The notes below the pieces were generated by a model. It was not told the origin of the DNA and searched no databases. It saw only the letters and a list, made by a program, of their open reading frames with translations. 64,000 bases of DNA from assembly GCF_004403185.1 (NCBI RefSeq), contig NZ_SOHJ01000001.1, positions 2,038 through 66,037 of the forward strand. The letters are read 5' to 3'. The position numbers and the translations under genes are program-made. Below, piece after piece: positions 50,060 to 58,016 of the stretch; position 1 is the first letter of the stretch, and each line of letters starts with the position of its first letter. This DNA is from Cryobacterium suzukii (lineage in GTDB: Bacteria; Actinomycetota; Actinomycetes; Actinomycetales; Microbacteriaceae).

Positions 50060-51268
50060 TTAGATCCCTTCCACTGCGCGATTGAGCCAGTCGCGTATCT
50101 CGGTGCCGTGCTGGTTGAGCACCGGCGGAGCAGAGTGCGTGGTGTTGGTAGTCTCGGCGGTGTCGGCGGGTCCGAAGAACCGCAGCGGCGGGCCGGGAAG
50201 ACTGATCTTGCCGAGAACGTCATGCTCGACGTCGATCAACAGCCCCTGCGACAACACCTGATCCCACTGATAGACCTCATCCAGTGAGCGCACCTTCCCA
50301 GCCGGAATTCCGGCTTCCGCGAGCTTCTGCAACAACGGAGCGGCGTCGAACCGAGCGAAGACATCCGTTATCGCCGCCTTGAGGCTCTCCCGGTTGCGCA
50401 CGCGGTGCGCGTTGGTGGCCCACTCGGCCTGGGCGGGATTGAGGCCGAACTCGGCCGCGAAGGTGGCCCAGAGCTTCTCACTTCCGATGCTGATCTGCAC
50501 GCTGCCGTCGCGACACGCGAACAGGCCGTAGGGTGCGATCGACGGATGGTGGTTGCCCTGGGCCTCTGGCACTTCGCCCGCCACCGTGGCGCGGGTGCCT
50601 TGAAAGGCGTGCACTCCCACGAGCGCGGCCAGGAGCGAGGTACGAACGATCTGCCCCTCCCCCGTGCGCTCGCGCTGCAGTAGGGCCGCGAGGAGCCCGA
50701 AGGCTCCGTACATGCCCGACAGCAGGTCGGCGATCGGCACCCCCACCCGCTGCGGGTCGTCGGGGCCGGATCCGGTGAGCGACATGAGGCCGGCTTCGCC
50801 CTGCAAAATCTGGTCGTAGCCGCTGCGGCTCGACTCGGGGCCGTCGTGGCCGAAACCGGTGATCGAGAGGATGACGAGCGACGGGTTGAGTTCGTGCATC
50901 GCCTCGGGCGAGAATCCGAGGCGGTCCAGAACACCGGGGCGGAAGTTCTCCACCACCACGTCGGCGCGCAGCAGCAGGTCGCGCAGCACCGCGCGGCCGT
51001 CGTCGCTCTTCAGATCGAGAGCGATCGACTCCTTGTTGCGGTTGCAGGAGAGAAAATACGTCGATTGCAGGTTGTCGTCGGGACCGACGAACGGCGGACC
51101 CCAGCCCCGGGTATCGTCTCCCATTCCGGGATTCTCCACCTTGATGACGCGTGCCCCGAGGTCGGCGAGCATCATGCTCGCGTGCGGCCCGGCGAGGGCA
51201 CGGCTCAGGTCAACGACCAGATAGCCCTCGAGTGGACCTTTCGCTCGGGTCTGAGTGTCCGTGCTCAT
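50060..51268 (-). CDS. Class III CoA transferase (CaiB/BaiF family)
   Basis: The 402-residue protein has the family features: LEGYLVVDLSRALAGPHASMMLADLGARVIKVENP, FLSCNRNKESIALDLKSDDGRAVLRDLL, DVVVENFRPGVLDRLG, and VGVPIADLLSGMYGAFGLLAALLQRERTG, in which Asp181 is the expected catalytic nucleophile. These enzymes move CoA between carboxylic acids. Between a dicarboxylate permease and a malonyl-CoA-type carboxyltransferase, the likely job is to make malonyl-CoA (or a related dicarboxylyl-CoA) from an acyl-CoA donor. The ATG at 51268 has GAGAGGA upstream; a longer frame is discarded. Confidence 0.9.
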   Translation of the reverse strand: MSTDTQTRAKGPLEGYLVVDLSRALAGPHASMMLADLGARVIKVENPGMGDDTRGWGPPFVGPDDNLQSTYFLSCNRNKESIALDLKSDDGRAVLRDLLLRADVVVENFRPGVLDRLGFSPEAMHELNPSLVILSITGFGHDGPESSRSGYDQILQGEAGLMSLTGSGPDDPQRVGVPIADLLSGMYGAFGLLAALLQRERTGEGQIVRTSLLAALVGVHAFQGTRATVAGEVPEAQGNHHPSIAPYGLFACRDGSVQISIGSEKLWATFAAEFGLNPAQAEWATNAHRVRNRESLKAAITDVFARFDAAPLLQKLAEAGIPAGKVRSLDEVYQWDQVLSQGLLIDVEHDVLGKISLPGPPLRFFGPADTAETTNTTHSAPPVLNQHGTEIRDWLNRAVEGI

Positions 51269-51306
51269 ATTCAGTCCTCTCTCGATGTGCGGTATGCGGT
51301 GTGCGT

Positions 51307-52674
51307 CTACAGCCAGCCGGGTAGGACCAGCACCGCCCAGGCGATGGCGGGGCCGGCCACCACGACGATGCCGCTGTAGGCCAGGATCTGCTTGTAGAAG
51401 CGGTCCTTGTCGACGTCGTCGGGGGCGTTGGCCAGCACGAGGGCACCGTTCGTGGAGAACGGTGACACGTCCACGATGGTCGATGCCACGGCGAGGGCGC
51501 AGATCACGCCGATCGCGCCGATTTCGCCGGTGGCCAGGAACGGCACGGCGAGTGGAATCAGGGCGGCCAGGATGGCGGTGGAGGAGGCGAACGCCGAGAC
51601 GATGGCGCCGATGTAGCAAATCAGCAGCGCCGCCAGCAGGGGCATGCCCAGGTTGGCTACGGCATCCGACACGTACTCGATGGTGCCGGCCTCTTCGAGG
51701 ACGCCCACGAAGGTGAGCATGCCGCAGATGAGCAGCACGGTCGACCAGCTGATCTTGTTGACGGCACCCTTCTGCGCCGCGGGCGAGACCAGGGCGAGGA
51801 TGACGGCGATGGTGATGGCCACGAAGCCGACATCAACCTTGAAGCCGAGCGCGATGACGGCCAGGGCGATGAGGCCGGCGATGGTGATCAGCTGAGGAAT
51901 GCGTTCTGCACGACTCGGCGTCTCTTGTGCGCCGTCACCGGCAGGGTCGCGGGGGCCGTAGATACCAGAACCGAAGCCCTTGAACGCCACGTCGCCACCG
52001 GCCCTGGCGCCTACGCTGACCGCCATCCGAGCTTCGGCTGCCTGCTCCACGAAGTGTCCGACCCGGCTCGAGAGGAGCCCCCGGCCACCGAGCACGATGA
52101 ACAGTACGACGGCGATCAGGAAGTTGAAGATGAGGCTCGACAGGAATACCGCCGTGGGGCTTGCGTCGAGCCCCGTGGTCGAGATGAGGCTGTTGACGAT
52201 CACGCCGTAGACGGCGATGGGCGAGAATCCGCCGCCCTGCGCTCCGTGAATCACCATCATGCCCATGAGCAGTGGGCTGATCTTGTACTTGCGGGCGAAA
52301 CCGAGCGCGATCGGCGCCACGATGGCCACCGCGGCCGGAGACAGGGCACCCACGGCGGTGATCACGGCCGTGATGATGAACATGATCCAGGGGATGAGCG
52401 CGACCCGTCCACCGACAAGTCGAACCGACCCGCGCACGAGCAGGTCGATCGTGCCGTTACCCTGCGCGATCGCGAAGAGGTATGTGACCCCGACGAGTGT
52501 CAGGAAGAGCCCGCCGGGGAAATTGGCGAGAATGTCGGTGGTCTCCATGCCGAGGAAGACGGCGCCGAGCAGGAAAGCACCGACGAAAGCCAGCGCCCCC
52601 ATGTTGACGGGAAGTAGCGTGGCGGTTAGAAACATCACCGCCAGGATGATGATCGAGATGATGGGAGCGGACAT
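51307..52674 (-). CDS. matC: MatC-like dicarboxylate (malonate) permease
   Basis: The 455-residue protein has about eleven membrane helices. The N-terminal half has the MatC_N pattern: LPVNMGALAFVGAFLLGAVFLGMETTDILANFPGGLFLTLVGVTYLFAIAQGNGTIDLLV and ALSPAAVAIVAPIALGFARKYKISPLLMGMMVIHGAQGGGFSP. The C-terminal half has AFASSTAILAALIPLAVPF and VDVSPFSTNGALVLANAP, typical of DASS/IT-type carriers. Rhizobium MatC carries malonate. ATG 52674 follows GGAGG. It is the first gene of a three-gene operon and is divergent from the GntR gene. The central loop (residues 215-260) is long and polar. Confidence 0.85.
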   Translation of the reverse strand: MSAPIISIIILAVMFLTATLLPVNMGALAFVGAFLLGAVFLGMETTDILANFPGGLFLTLVGVTYLFAIAQGNGTIDLLVRGSVRLVGGRVALIPWIMFIITAVITAVGALSPAAVAIVAPIALGFARKYKISPLLMGMMVIHGAQGGGFSPIAVYGVIVNSLISTTGLDASPTAVFLSSLIFNFLIAVVLFIVLGGRGLLSSRVGHFVEQAAEARMAVSVGARAGGDVAFKGFGSGIYGPRDPAGDGAQETPSRAERIPQLITIAGLIALAVIALGFKVDVGFVAITIAVILALVSPAAQKGAVNKISWSTVLLICGMLTFVGVLEEAGTIEYVSDAVANLGMPLLAALLICYIGAIVSAFASSTAILAALIPLAVPFLATGEIGAIGVICALAVASTIVDVSPFSTNGALVLANAPDDVDKDRFYKQILAYSGIVVVAGPAIAWAVLVLPGWL

Positions 52675-52799
52675 CCTTGTTCCTCCATGATTCAAGCGAA
52701 TGTGGGCTATTGGCTCACTGGACTAGCCTCCTAGATAGTAGGTGAGTTTGTCAATGCCCGTGTACCCTGAGGGTCACACTTCGATGAGGAGGCACACGC
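52675..52799. promoter_or_regulatory. Divergent control region between matC and the GntR gene
   Basis: This 125-bp stretch must hold both promoters. It contains the inverted repeat CCTA-GATAG-TAGG near its centre (about 52729-52741), a possible GntR/FadR-type operator. The match to the usual FadR-family consensus is loose, so the site is tentative. Confidence 0.4.
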
Positions 52800-53501
52800 G
52801 TGGCCCAGGAATTAGAACCCCAGCCCCTGTCGCGAGTGTCGAAACCACGGCTGTACGAACAGCTCGTGGCGCAGCTTCTCTCCTATATCGAGTCGGCTCA
52901 CCTGGGCCCAGGCGACCTGCTGCCCGCCGAGCGCGATCTTGCGGAACGTCTCGGCGTCTCGCGCGCCACCCTGGCGCAGGCGCTCGTCGCCCTCGAGGTA
53001 CTCGGAGTCATCGATGTTCAGCACGGCACCGGCGCCGTGCTCGTCTACCGGCCCAGCATCGCAACGGTGATCAAGGGACTCCGCGACCACCGAAACCGGC
53101 TGCCGGAAATCGTGGAAGCCCGCAGCACCCTGGAGGTGAAGCTGGCCGAGCTCGCCGCGCTGCGTCGAACCGATGCCGACCTGGCCGCGATCGAGAACGC
53201 CGTGCGGATCATGGCCGAGGAAATCGCGGTCGGCGACCGCGGCGCGCACGGCGACGAACTCTTCCACCAGGCCGTCACGGCTGCCGCCCACTCCCCCGTA
53301 CTCGCCCAGCTCATGACGTTCATCGCCGAGATGATTCTCGAAACGAGATTGGAGTCTCTGGCCCAGCCCGGCCGGCCCGAGCAGTCCCTGGCCTCGCACC
53401 AAACGATCACCGCGGCGATCCGGGCGCAGGACGTCGCGGCCGCGAGCGCGGCGATGCTCTCGCACATCGAGCTCGTCTCCGACGTTGCCCTGCTGAAGTA
53501 A
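52800..53501 (+). CDS. FadR-subfamily GntR regulator
   Basis: The 233-residue protein has an N-terminal winged helix (LYEQLVAQLLSYIESAHLGPGDLLPAERDLAERLGVSRATLAQALVALEVLGVIDVQHGTGAVLV) and an all-helical FCD effector domain with the metal-binding residues expected in GDELFHQAVTAAAHSPVL and SLASHQTITAAIRAQD (His). FCD regulators commonly sense small carboxylates. It is divergent from the matC-CoA transferase-carboxyltransferase operon, so it probably senses that dicarboxylate. GTG 52800 follows GAGGAGG. purC begins 14 bp after its stop and is likely co-transcribed. Confidence 0.92.
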   Translation: MAQELEPQPLSRVSKPRLYEQLVAQLLSYIESAHLGPGDLLPAERDLAERLGVSRATLAQALVALEVLGVIDVQHGTGAVLVYRPSIATVIKGLRDHRNRLPEIVEARSTLEVKLAELAALRRTDADLAAIENAVRIMAEEIAVGDRGAHGDELFHQAVTAAAHSPVLAQLMTFIAEMILETRLESLAQPGRPEQSLASHQTITAAIRAQDVAAASAAMLSHIELVSDVALLK

Positions 53502-53515
53502 GAGAGAATACAAGC

Positions 53516-54466
53516 GTGACCGAATCCGCCCAGCCCACAGCATCCGTCGCCCGCGATCTGCCGGGATGGCTTCATGCCTACTCTGGCAAGGTGCGAGACC
53601 TCTATATTCCCAGCGACGGCAGGACGGATGCCCCGGCCGACCTGGTGAGCGCCTCCCGGGTGCTCGTGGTCGCCAGCGACCGAGTGAGCGCGTTCGACCA
53701 TGTGCTGGAGCCGGGCATCCCGGGCAAGGGCGAGCTGCTCACGACCCTCAGCCTGTGGTGGTTCGACCGGTTGACCGGCATCCCCAACCACCTCGTCGCC
53801 GACCACGAACAGGTGGGGAGCACCGTGCGCGAGCTCATCCCCGCGCCCGTCGCCGGCCGGGCAATGCTCTGCCGCACCCTCGACATGTACCCGATCGAGT
53901 GCGTTGTGCGCGGGTACCTCACGGGCAGCGGCTGGAAGGAATACGTCCAGTCCCAGTCGGTGTGCGGCATCGCACTGCCGGCCGGTCTGCAGAACGGCGA
54001 CCGGCTGCCGGAACCCATCTACACCCCCGCTTGGAAGGCTCCAATGGGCCAGCACGACGAGAACATCACGTTCGAACGCACGGTCGAACTCGTCGGGCCG
54101 GGCATTGCCGCCGAGCTCCGCGACCTCTCGCTCGCCCTTTTCGCCACCGCCGGAGCGATTGCCGAGAAGGCCGGCGTTATTCTCGCCGACACCAAGTTTG
54201 AATTCGGCGCTGACCGGCTGACCGGCATGACCGTGCTCGCCGACGAGGTGCTCACGAGCGACTCCAGTCGGTACTGGGACGCCGACGCCTGGCGCACCGG
54301 TACGACGCCCGACGAGCGCATGGCCAGCTTCGACAAGCAGATCGTGCGCGACTGGCTCGCCGCCCGCTGGGACGGTACCGGTGCCCCGCCCGAGCTGCCG
54401 GCCGAGATCGTGGAGCAGACCGCGGCCCGCTATCGCGAACTGCTCGAGCGCCTCACCGGCGCCTGA
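53516..54466 (+). CDS. purC: SAICAR synthetase
   Basis: The 316-residue protein catalyses ATP-dependent addition of aspartate to CAIR, purine step 8. Markers: WLHAYSGKVRDLYI near the N-terminus, VVASDRVSAFDHVLEPGIPGKGELLTTLS, YPIECVVRGYLTGSGWKEY, GQHDENITFER and LADTKFEFG...VLADEVLTSDSSRYW. It is the longer, actinobacterial form. The frame continues upstream across the GntR gene, but the GTG at 53516 fits the conserved N-terminus. It is placed directly after the GntR gene rather than next to other pur genes. Confidence 0.96.
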   Translation: MTESAQPTASVARDLPGWLHAYSGKVRDLYIPSDGRTDAPADLVSASRVLVVASDRVSAFDHVLEPGIPGKGELLTTLSLWWFDRLTGIPNHLVADHEQVGSTVRELIPAPVAGRAMLCRTLDMYPIECVVRGYLTGSGWKEYVQSQSVCGIALPAGLQNGDRLPEPIYTPAWKAPMGQHDENITFERTVELVGPGIAAELRDLSLALFATAGAIAEKAGVILADTKFEFGADRLTGMTVLADEVLTSDSSRYWDADAWRTGTTPDERMASFDKQIVRDWLAARWDGTGAPPELPAEIVEQTAARYRELLERLTGA

Positions 54467-54560
54467 CCTCCCCACCCAGTCGGTTCGCGCGGCACACCAG
54501 GGCGAACGGATGCGCTCCCGCTCGCGGAATAGCCGGGGCGGCACCCGAGTTACCTCTGTC

Positions 54561-55445
54561 GTGACTCCTACCGCGAAGGACCTGCTGGCCGCCGAAACCG
54601 GAATGGGCGCGGTGTCCCTGCGCGTGGGCAACCTCGACGCCATGATCGCGTATTACCGAGACGTCGTGACGCTTGAGCTACAGAGCCACGACGGACCGGT
54701 CGCCGTGCTCGGTCGCGGCCAGACCCCGCTCGTGATTCTGCAGCACGCCCCCGAACTCACCGCCGCCGAACCGCGCTCGGCTGGGCTGTACCACACGGCC
54801 ATTCTGTTCGACACGCAGGCCGACCTCGCCGCCGCCGTGTACTCGATCGGCACGAAATCCCCCGGAACGTTCACCGGCAGCGCCGATCACCTGGTCAGCC
54901 AGGCTTTCTACTTCACCGACCCGGAGGGAAACGGCATCGAGTTGTACTGGGACCGCGACCGCACCCTGTGGAGTTGGGCCCACGGCCAGGTTGAAATGGC
55001 CTCGCTCTACCTCGACCCGAACGCGTTCATCTCTGAGCATATGTCGGCCGAGCCGAGTGAGGGCCGCGCCATCGTCGGCCACGTGCATCTCTCGGTCGGA
55101 GACGTCGCGAGCGCTCGCGAGTTCTACGTGAACCGTCTCGGCTTCGAGGCGACCGCGAACTTCGGTCCCTCCGCCCTGTTCGTCTCGGCCGGCGGCTACC
55201 ACCACCACATGGCCATGAACACCTGGGAGAGCTCGGGCAGCGGCAAGCGCCGCCTGGCGCTGGGTCTCGGCGAGATCAGCATCATCGTGCCCAGTATCGA
55301 TGACATCGGTGCCCTCAACGAGCGGATGACCCACTACAGAGTCGACACCAGTCACGATGGGCAGACCCTCGCATTTGACGACCCGTGGGCCAACCGCATC
55401 CGGGTGCGCTCGGCGGAAGCTGCCACACCGGTCGCGGCGCCGTAA
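54561..55445 (+). CDS. Two-domain VOC dioxygenase-like protein (CatE/glyoxalase superfamily)
   Basis: The protein of about 294 residues has two VOC modules: residues 12-135 (GAVSLRVGNLDAMIAYYRDVVTLEL; GLYHTAILFD; FTDPEGNGIELYWDR) and 165-285 (IVGHVHLSVGDVASAREFYVNRLGFE; GGYHHHMAMNTW). The second module keeps His-His-Glu type ligands of extradiol dioxygenases such as Bacillus CatE. A catechol-type substrate or a simple glyoxalase-like role are both possible. The GTG at 54561 matches the family start; an ATG at 54510 has an AGGG site and is the alternative. It is convergent with the TetR gene, 4 bp apart. Confidence 0.8.
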   Translation: MTPTAKDLLAAETGMGAVSLRVGNLDAMIAYYRDVVTLELQSHDGPVAVLGRGQTPLVILQHAPELTAAEPRSAGLYHTAILFDTQADLAAAVYSIGTKSPGTFTGSADHLVSQAFYFTDPEGNGIELYWDRDRTLWSWAHGQVEMASLYLDPNAFISEHMSAEPSEGRAIVGHVHLSVGDVASAREFYVNRLGFEATANFGPSALFVSAGGYHHHMAMNTWESSGSGKRRLALGLGEISIIVPSIDDIGALNERMTHYRVDTSHDGQTLAFDDPWANRIRVRSAEAATPVAAP

Positions 55446-55449
55446 CCGC

Positions 55450-56169
55450 TCAGCGGGCGGCGCGGGCGGCGCGGCGGGTGAGGCCGTGCACGGTGGCCTG
55501 ATAGTCCTTGACGTTGAGCGGGCGGCCGGGCAGCTTGGGCCGGGGCGCATCGGCCGCACGCAAGCCGTCGAGCACGATAGAGAGCTGGCGACGCCATTGG
55601 CCGGCATAGCCGGCGCCGAGGCTGCCCAGCGATCCGACCATGGTGACGAGCACAGCGAGGTCGACCGCGTCCACGTCGCGGCGCAGCGTGCCATCCTTTT
55701 TCGCGCGGGCCACGAGACTCGCGATGAAGCCGTCGAACTCGGCGGCGGGTCGCGCCGACGGGTCCAGCTGGGCCATGCGGCGCAAAATAGGCGGCAGCGC
55801 CGGTTCAGCGACGAGCCATTCGGCGACCCGTTCGGTGTAGATGACGAGCGCCTCCCACGGGTTGGGCGCCGCTTCGATCTCCCCCCGCACCGCGTGCAGT
55901 TCGGCGAGGGCAAGGTCATAGAGCGCGCGTACCAGGTCGTCTCTGGTCGGAAAGTTGCGGTACAGGGTCGCCACGCCGACCTCGGCCTGACGCGCGATCT
56001 CCTCGAGTGAGGCATCGATACCGTGCTGCGCGAACTGGGCGCGCGCCGACACAACGAGGCGGTCACGGTTCAGGCGGGCGTCGCGCCGACGGGGCGGCAC
56101 GGGCGATGACTTCTCGGATGCAGACGGGGTTGGCACGCCATCCTGAGGCTTTCGGGTCGGCGGGGTCAT
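55450..56169 (-). CDS. TetR family regulator, divergent from the kynurenine operon
   Basis: The 239-residue protein has the TetR HTH: RLNRDRLVVSARAQFAQHGIDASLEEIARQAEVGVATLYRNFPTRDDLVRALYD (residues 30-83). The C-terminal ligand domain is Ala/Leu-rich and not identifiable further. The ATG at 56169 lies 96 bp from the kynA start on the other strand, so it is the obvious candidate regulator of that operon. A much longer frame reaching 57021 is antisense to kynA and is not part of it. Confidence 0.88.
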   Translation of the reverse strand: MTPPTRKPQDGVPTPSASEKSSPVPPRRRDARLNRDRLVVSARAQFAQHGIDASLEEIARQAEVGVATLYRNFPTRDDLVRALYDLALAELHAVRGEIEAAPNPWEALVIYTERVAEWLVAEPALPPILRRMAQLDPSARPAAEFDGFIASLVARAKKDGTLRRDVDAVDLAVLVTMVGSLGSLGAGYAGQWRRQLSIVLDGLRAADAPRPKLPGRPLNVKDYQATVHGLTRRAARAAR

Positions 56170-56265
56170 GCGCTCCAGTCTAGAACTTTGACCGGCAGGG
56201 TTCGCCTTGGTGTTGCGCCCGCCGCTGCGACCTGCGCACAATTTGAACAAGCCGAACGGAACCCG

Positions 56266-57120
56266 ATGACTCTCAAGAACAACACTCGCGAATTCGACCC
56301 CAAGATCGTCACGGATTTTCGAGAGAAGATGAGCTATGGGGCCTACCTCGACCTGCCCACTCTGCTCGATGCGCAGAAGCCGGTCAGCGTTCCGGAACAC
56401 CACGATGAATTGCTCTTCATCATCCAGCATCAAACCACAGAGCTCTGGCTCAAGCTGGTACTCCACGAACTGCAAGCGGCCATCGAGGCACTGCGTCAGG
56501 ACCAGCTCGCGCCAGCCCTTAAGGGCATCGCCCGGGTCAAGCATATTCAGCGCACCCTCACCGAGCAGTGGTCGGTGCTCGCGACCCTGACGCCCACCGA
56601 ATATGCCCAGTTTCGGCATTTTCTCGGCAACTCCAGCGGGTTCCAGTCGTATCAATACCGCGCGGTCGAGTTTGTGCTCGGCAACAAGAACCGCCGCATG
56701 CTCACGGTGTTCGAAGCGGATGTCCCCGCCCACGCCCTGCTCACCGCCACGCTCGAAGCGCCCAGCCTCTACGACGAGTTTCTGCGCTATTTGCACCGGG
56801 CCGGCTTTCATATTCCGGCCGATGTGCTCGAGCGTGACGTGACCGAGGCCTGGACATTTCACCCCGAGCTCGTGCAAACCTTTCGTGGAATCTACGAGAA
56901 CGCCAGCGAACACTGGGCCGCCTATGAGGCCTGCGAGGAACTCGTCGACCTCGAGGACAACTTCCAGCTCTGGCGGTTTCGCCACCTCAAGACGGTGCAG
57001 CGCATCATCGGTATGAAGCACGGCACCGGGGGGTCGAGCGGCGCGGCCTTTCTGCAGAAAGCCCTCGAACTCACTTTTTTCCCGGAGCTGTTCGCCGTGC
57101 GCACGGAGATCGGCGCGTGA
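56266..57120 (+). CDS. kynA: Tryptophan 2,3-dioxygenase
   Basis: The 284-residue heme enzyme opens tryptophan to N-formylkynurenine. Family markers: SYGAYLDLPTLLDAQKPVS, HHDELLFIIQHQTTELWLKLVLHEL (with the substrate-binding His), FLGNSSGFQSYQYRAVEF, LEDNFQLWRFRHLKTVQRIIGMKHGTGGSSGAAFL (heme-ligand His and the GTGGS loop). ATG 56266 is the conserved start. Its stop overlaps the amidohydrolase GTG (GTGA, 57117-57120). Confidence 0.96.
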   Translation: MTLKNNTREFDPKIVTDFREKMSYGAYLDLPTLLDAQKPVSVPEHHDELLFIIQHQTTELWLKLVLHELQAAIEALRQDQLAPALKGIARVKHIQRTLTEQWSVLATLTPTEYAQFRHFLGNSSGFQSYQYRAVEFVLGNKNRRMLTVFEADVPAHALLTATLEAPSLYDEFLRYLHRAGFHIPADVLERDVTEAWTFHPELVQTFRGIYENASEHWAAYEACEELVDLEDNFQLWRFRHLKTVQRIIGMKHGTGGSSGAAFLQKALELTFFPELFAVRTEIGA

Positions 57121-58016
57121 CCACTCATTTTCTGGCTGGTCGAGGCACCGTGTTGCCGGGCTTTCTCGACGCGCACGTGCACCTCGCCCTGATCGACGGG
57201 ACTCTTTTGCCCGGTGGTGGAGTCGCCAGGGCGATCGACCTCGGCGGCTGGCTGCCTGACGGTCTCAACACCTCTCTGCCCGATTTGGCATGCGCACACC
57301 AGTTCATCACTGCTTCCGGCGGCTACCCCTCGCGTGCAGTGTGGGCCGAGCCCGGCTGGAGCTGTGCGGTCGACTCAGCAGCGGATGCCGCCGTCGCGGT
57401 CGATCTGCAGGCGGCGGCCGGAGCATCCGTTCTAAAACTCACCCTGAACTCGCTGGCCGGGCCGGTGCTCGGCACCGAGGCACTGGCCGCGGTCGTCGGC
57501 CGCGCACACGAGTTGAGGCTGCCGGTCGTCGCACACGCCGAGGGTGCACGGCAGGCCGATCGCGCGTTTGTGGCCGGAGTGGATGCGTTCGCCCACACGC
57601 CCTTCTCGGAGCACCTCGCCGACGATCTCGTGACGGCGATGGCCGCACGTATGACCTGGATCAGCACGCTGGACATTCACGGCTGGGGTCGCCCCACCCC
57701 CGCATTCGAGATTGCGAGCGACAATCTACGTCGGTTCCACGCGGCCGGCGGCCGGGTGCTGTACGGTACCGATCTCGGCAACGGGCCACTCCCGCTCGGG
57801 CTGAACCCCCGTGAAATCGCGGCGCTGCTCGGCGTCGGTCTGTCCCCCGGCGACGTCCTGACCGCGCTCTGCTCGCCGGCGCCGCTCGGCCTGACCCTGG
57901 GCGATAATCGGGTGACCTTTATACCGGGCGAGCGGCCGCAGGATCCGCGGGATTTCACCGACTGGCTCGTCACCGCTCGCGCCCTCACCCGCCCCGAACT
58001 CGAGGTTCTCGCATGA
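57117..58016 (+). CDS. Amidohydrolase-superfamily enzyme between kynA and kynU; candidate formylkynurenine hydrolase
   Basis: The 299-residue protein has the metal-dependent amidohydrolase layout: GFLDAHVHLALIDG (HxH), ASVLKLTLNSL (possible bridging lysine), PVVAHAEG (His), DAFAHTPFSEH (His) and VLYGTDLGNGP (catalytic Asp). It overlaps kynA by GTGA and kynU by ATGA, so the three are a tightly coupled operon. The missing chemistry between KynA and KynU is hydrolysis of N-formylkynurenine to kynurenine plus formate, normally done by KynB or an alpha/beta-hydrolase, neither of which is present here. The assignment is from context and is untested. Confidence 0.8.
   Translation: MTTHFLAGRGTVLPGFLDAHVHLALIDGTLLPGGGVARAIDLGGWLPDGLNTSLPDLACAHQFITASGGYPSRAVWAEPGWSCAVDSAADAAVAVDLQAAAGASVLKLTLNSLAGPVLGTEALAAVVGRAHELRLPVVAHAEGARQADRAFVAGVDAFAHTPFSEHLADDLVTAMAARMTWISTLDIHGWGRPTPAFEIASDNLRRFHAAGGRVLYGTDLGNGPLPLGLNPREIAALLGVGLSPGDVLTALCSPAPLGLTLGDNRVTFIPGERPQDPRDFTDWLVTARALTRPELEVLA

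Noticed and set aside
53045-54643. 532-residue antisense frame across purC and gntR
   Set aside because: High-GC shadow of two well-supported genes; no recognisable domain.
56170-57021. N-terminal extension of the TetR gene to 57021
   Set aside because: It is antisense to kynA, and the TetR HTH begins properly after the ATG at 56169.
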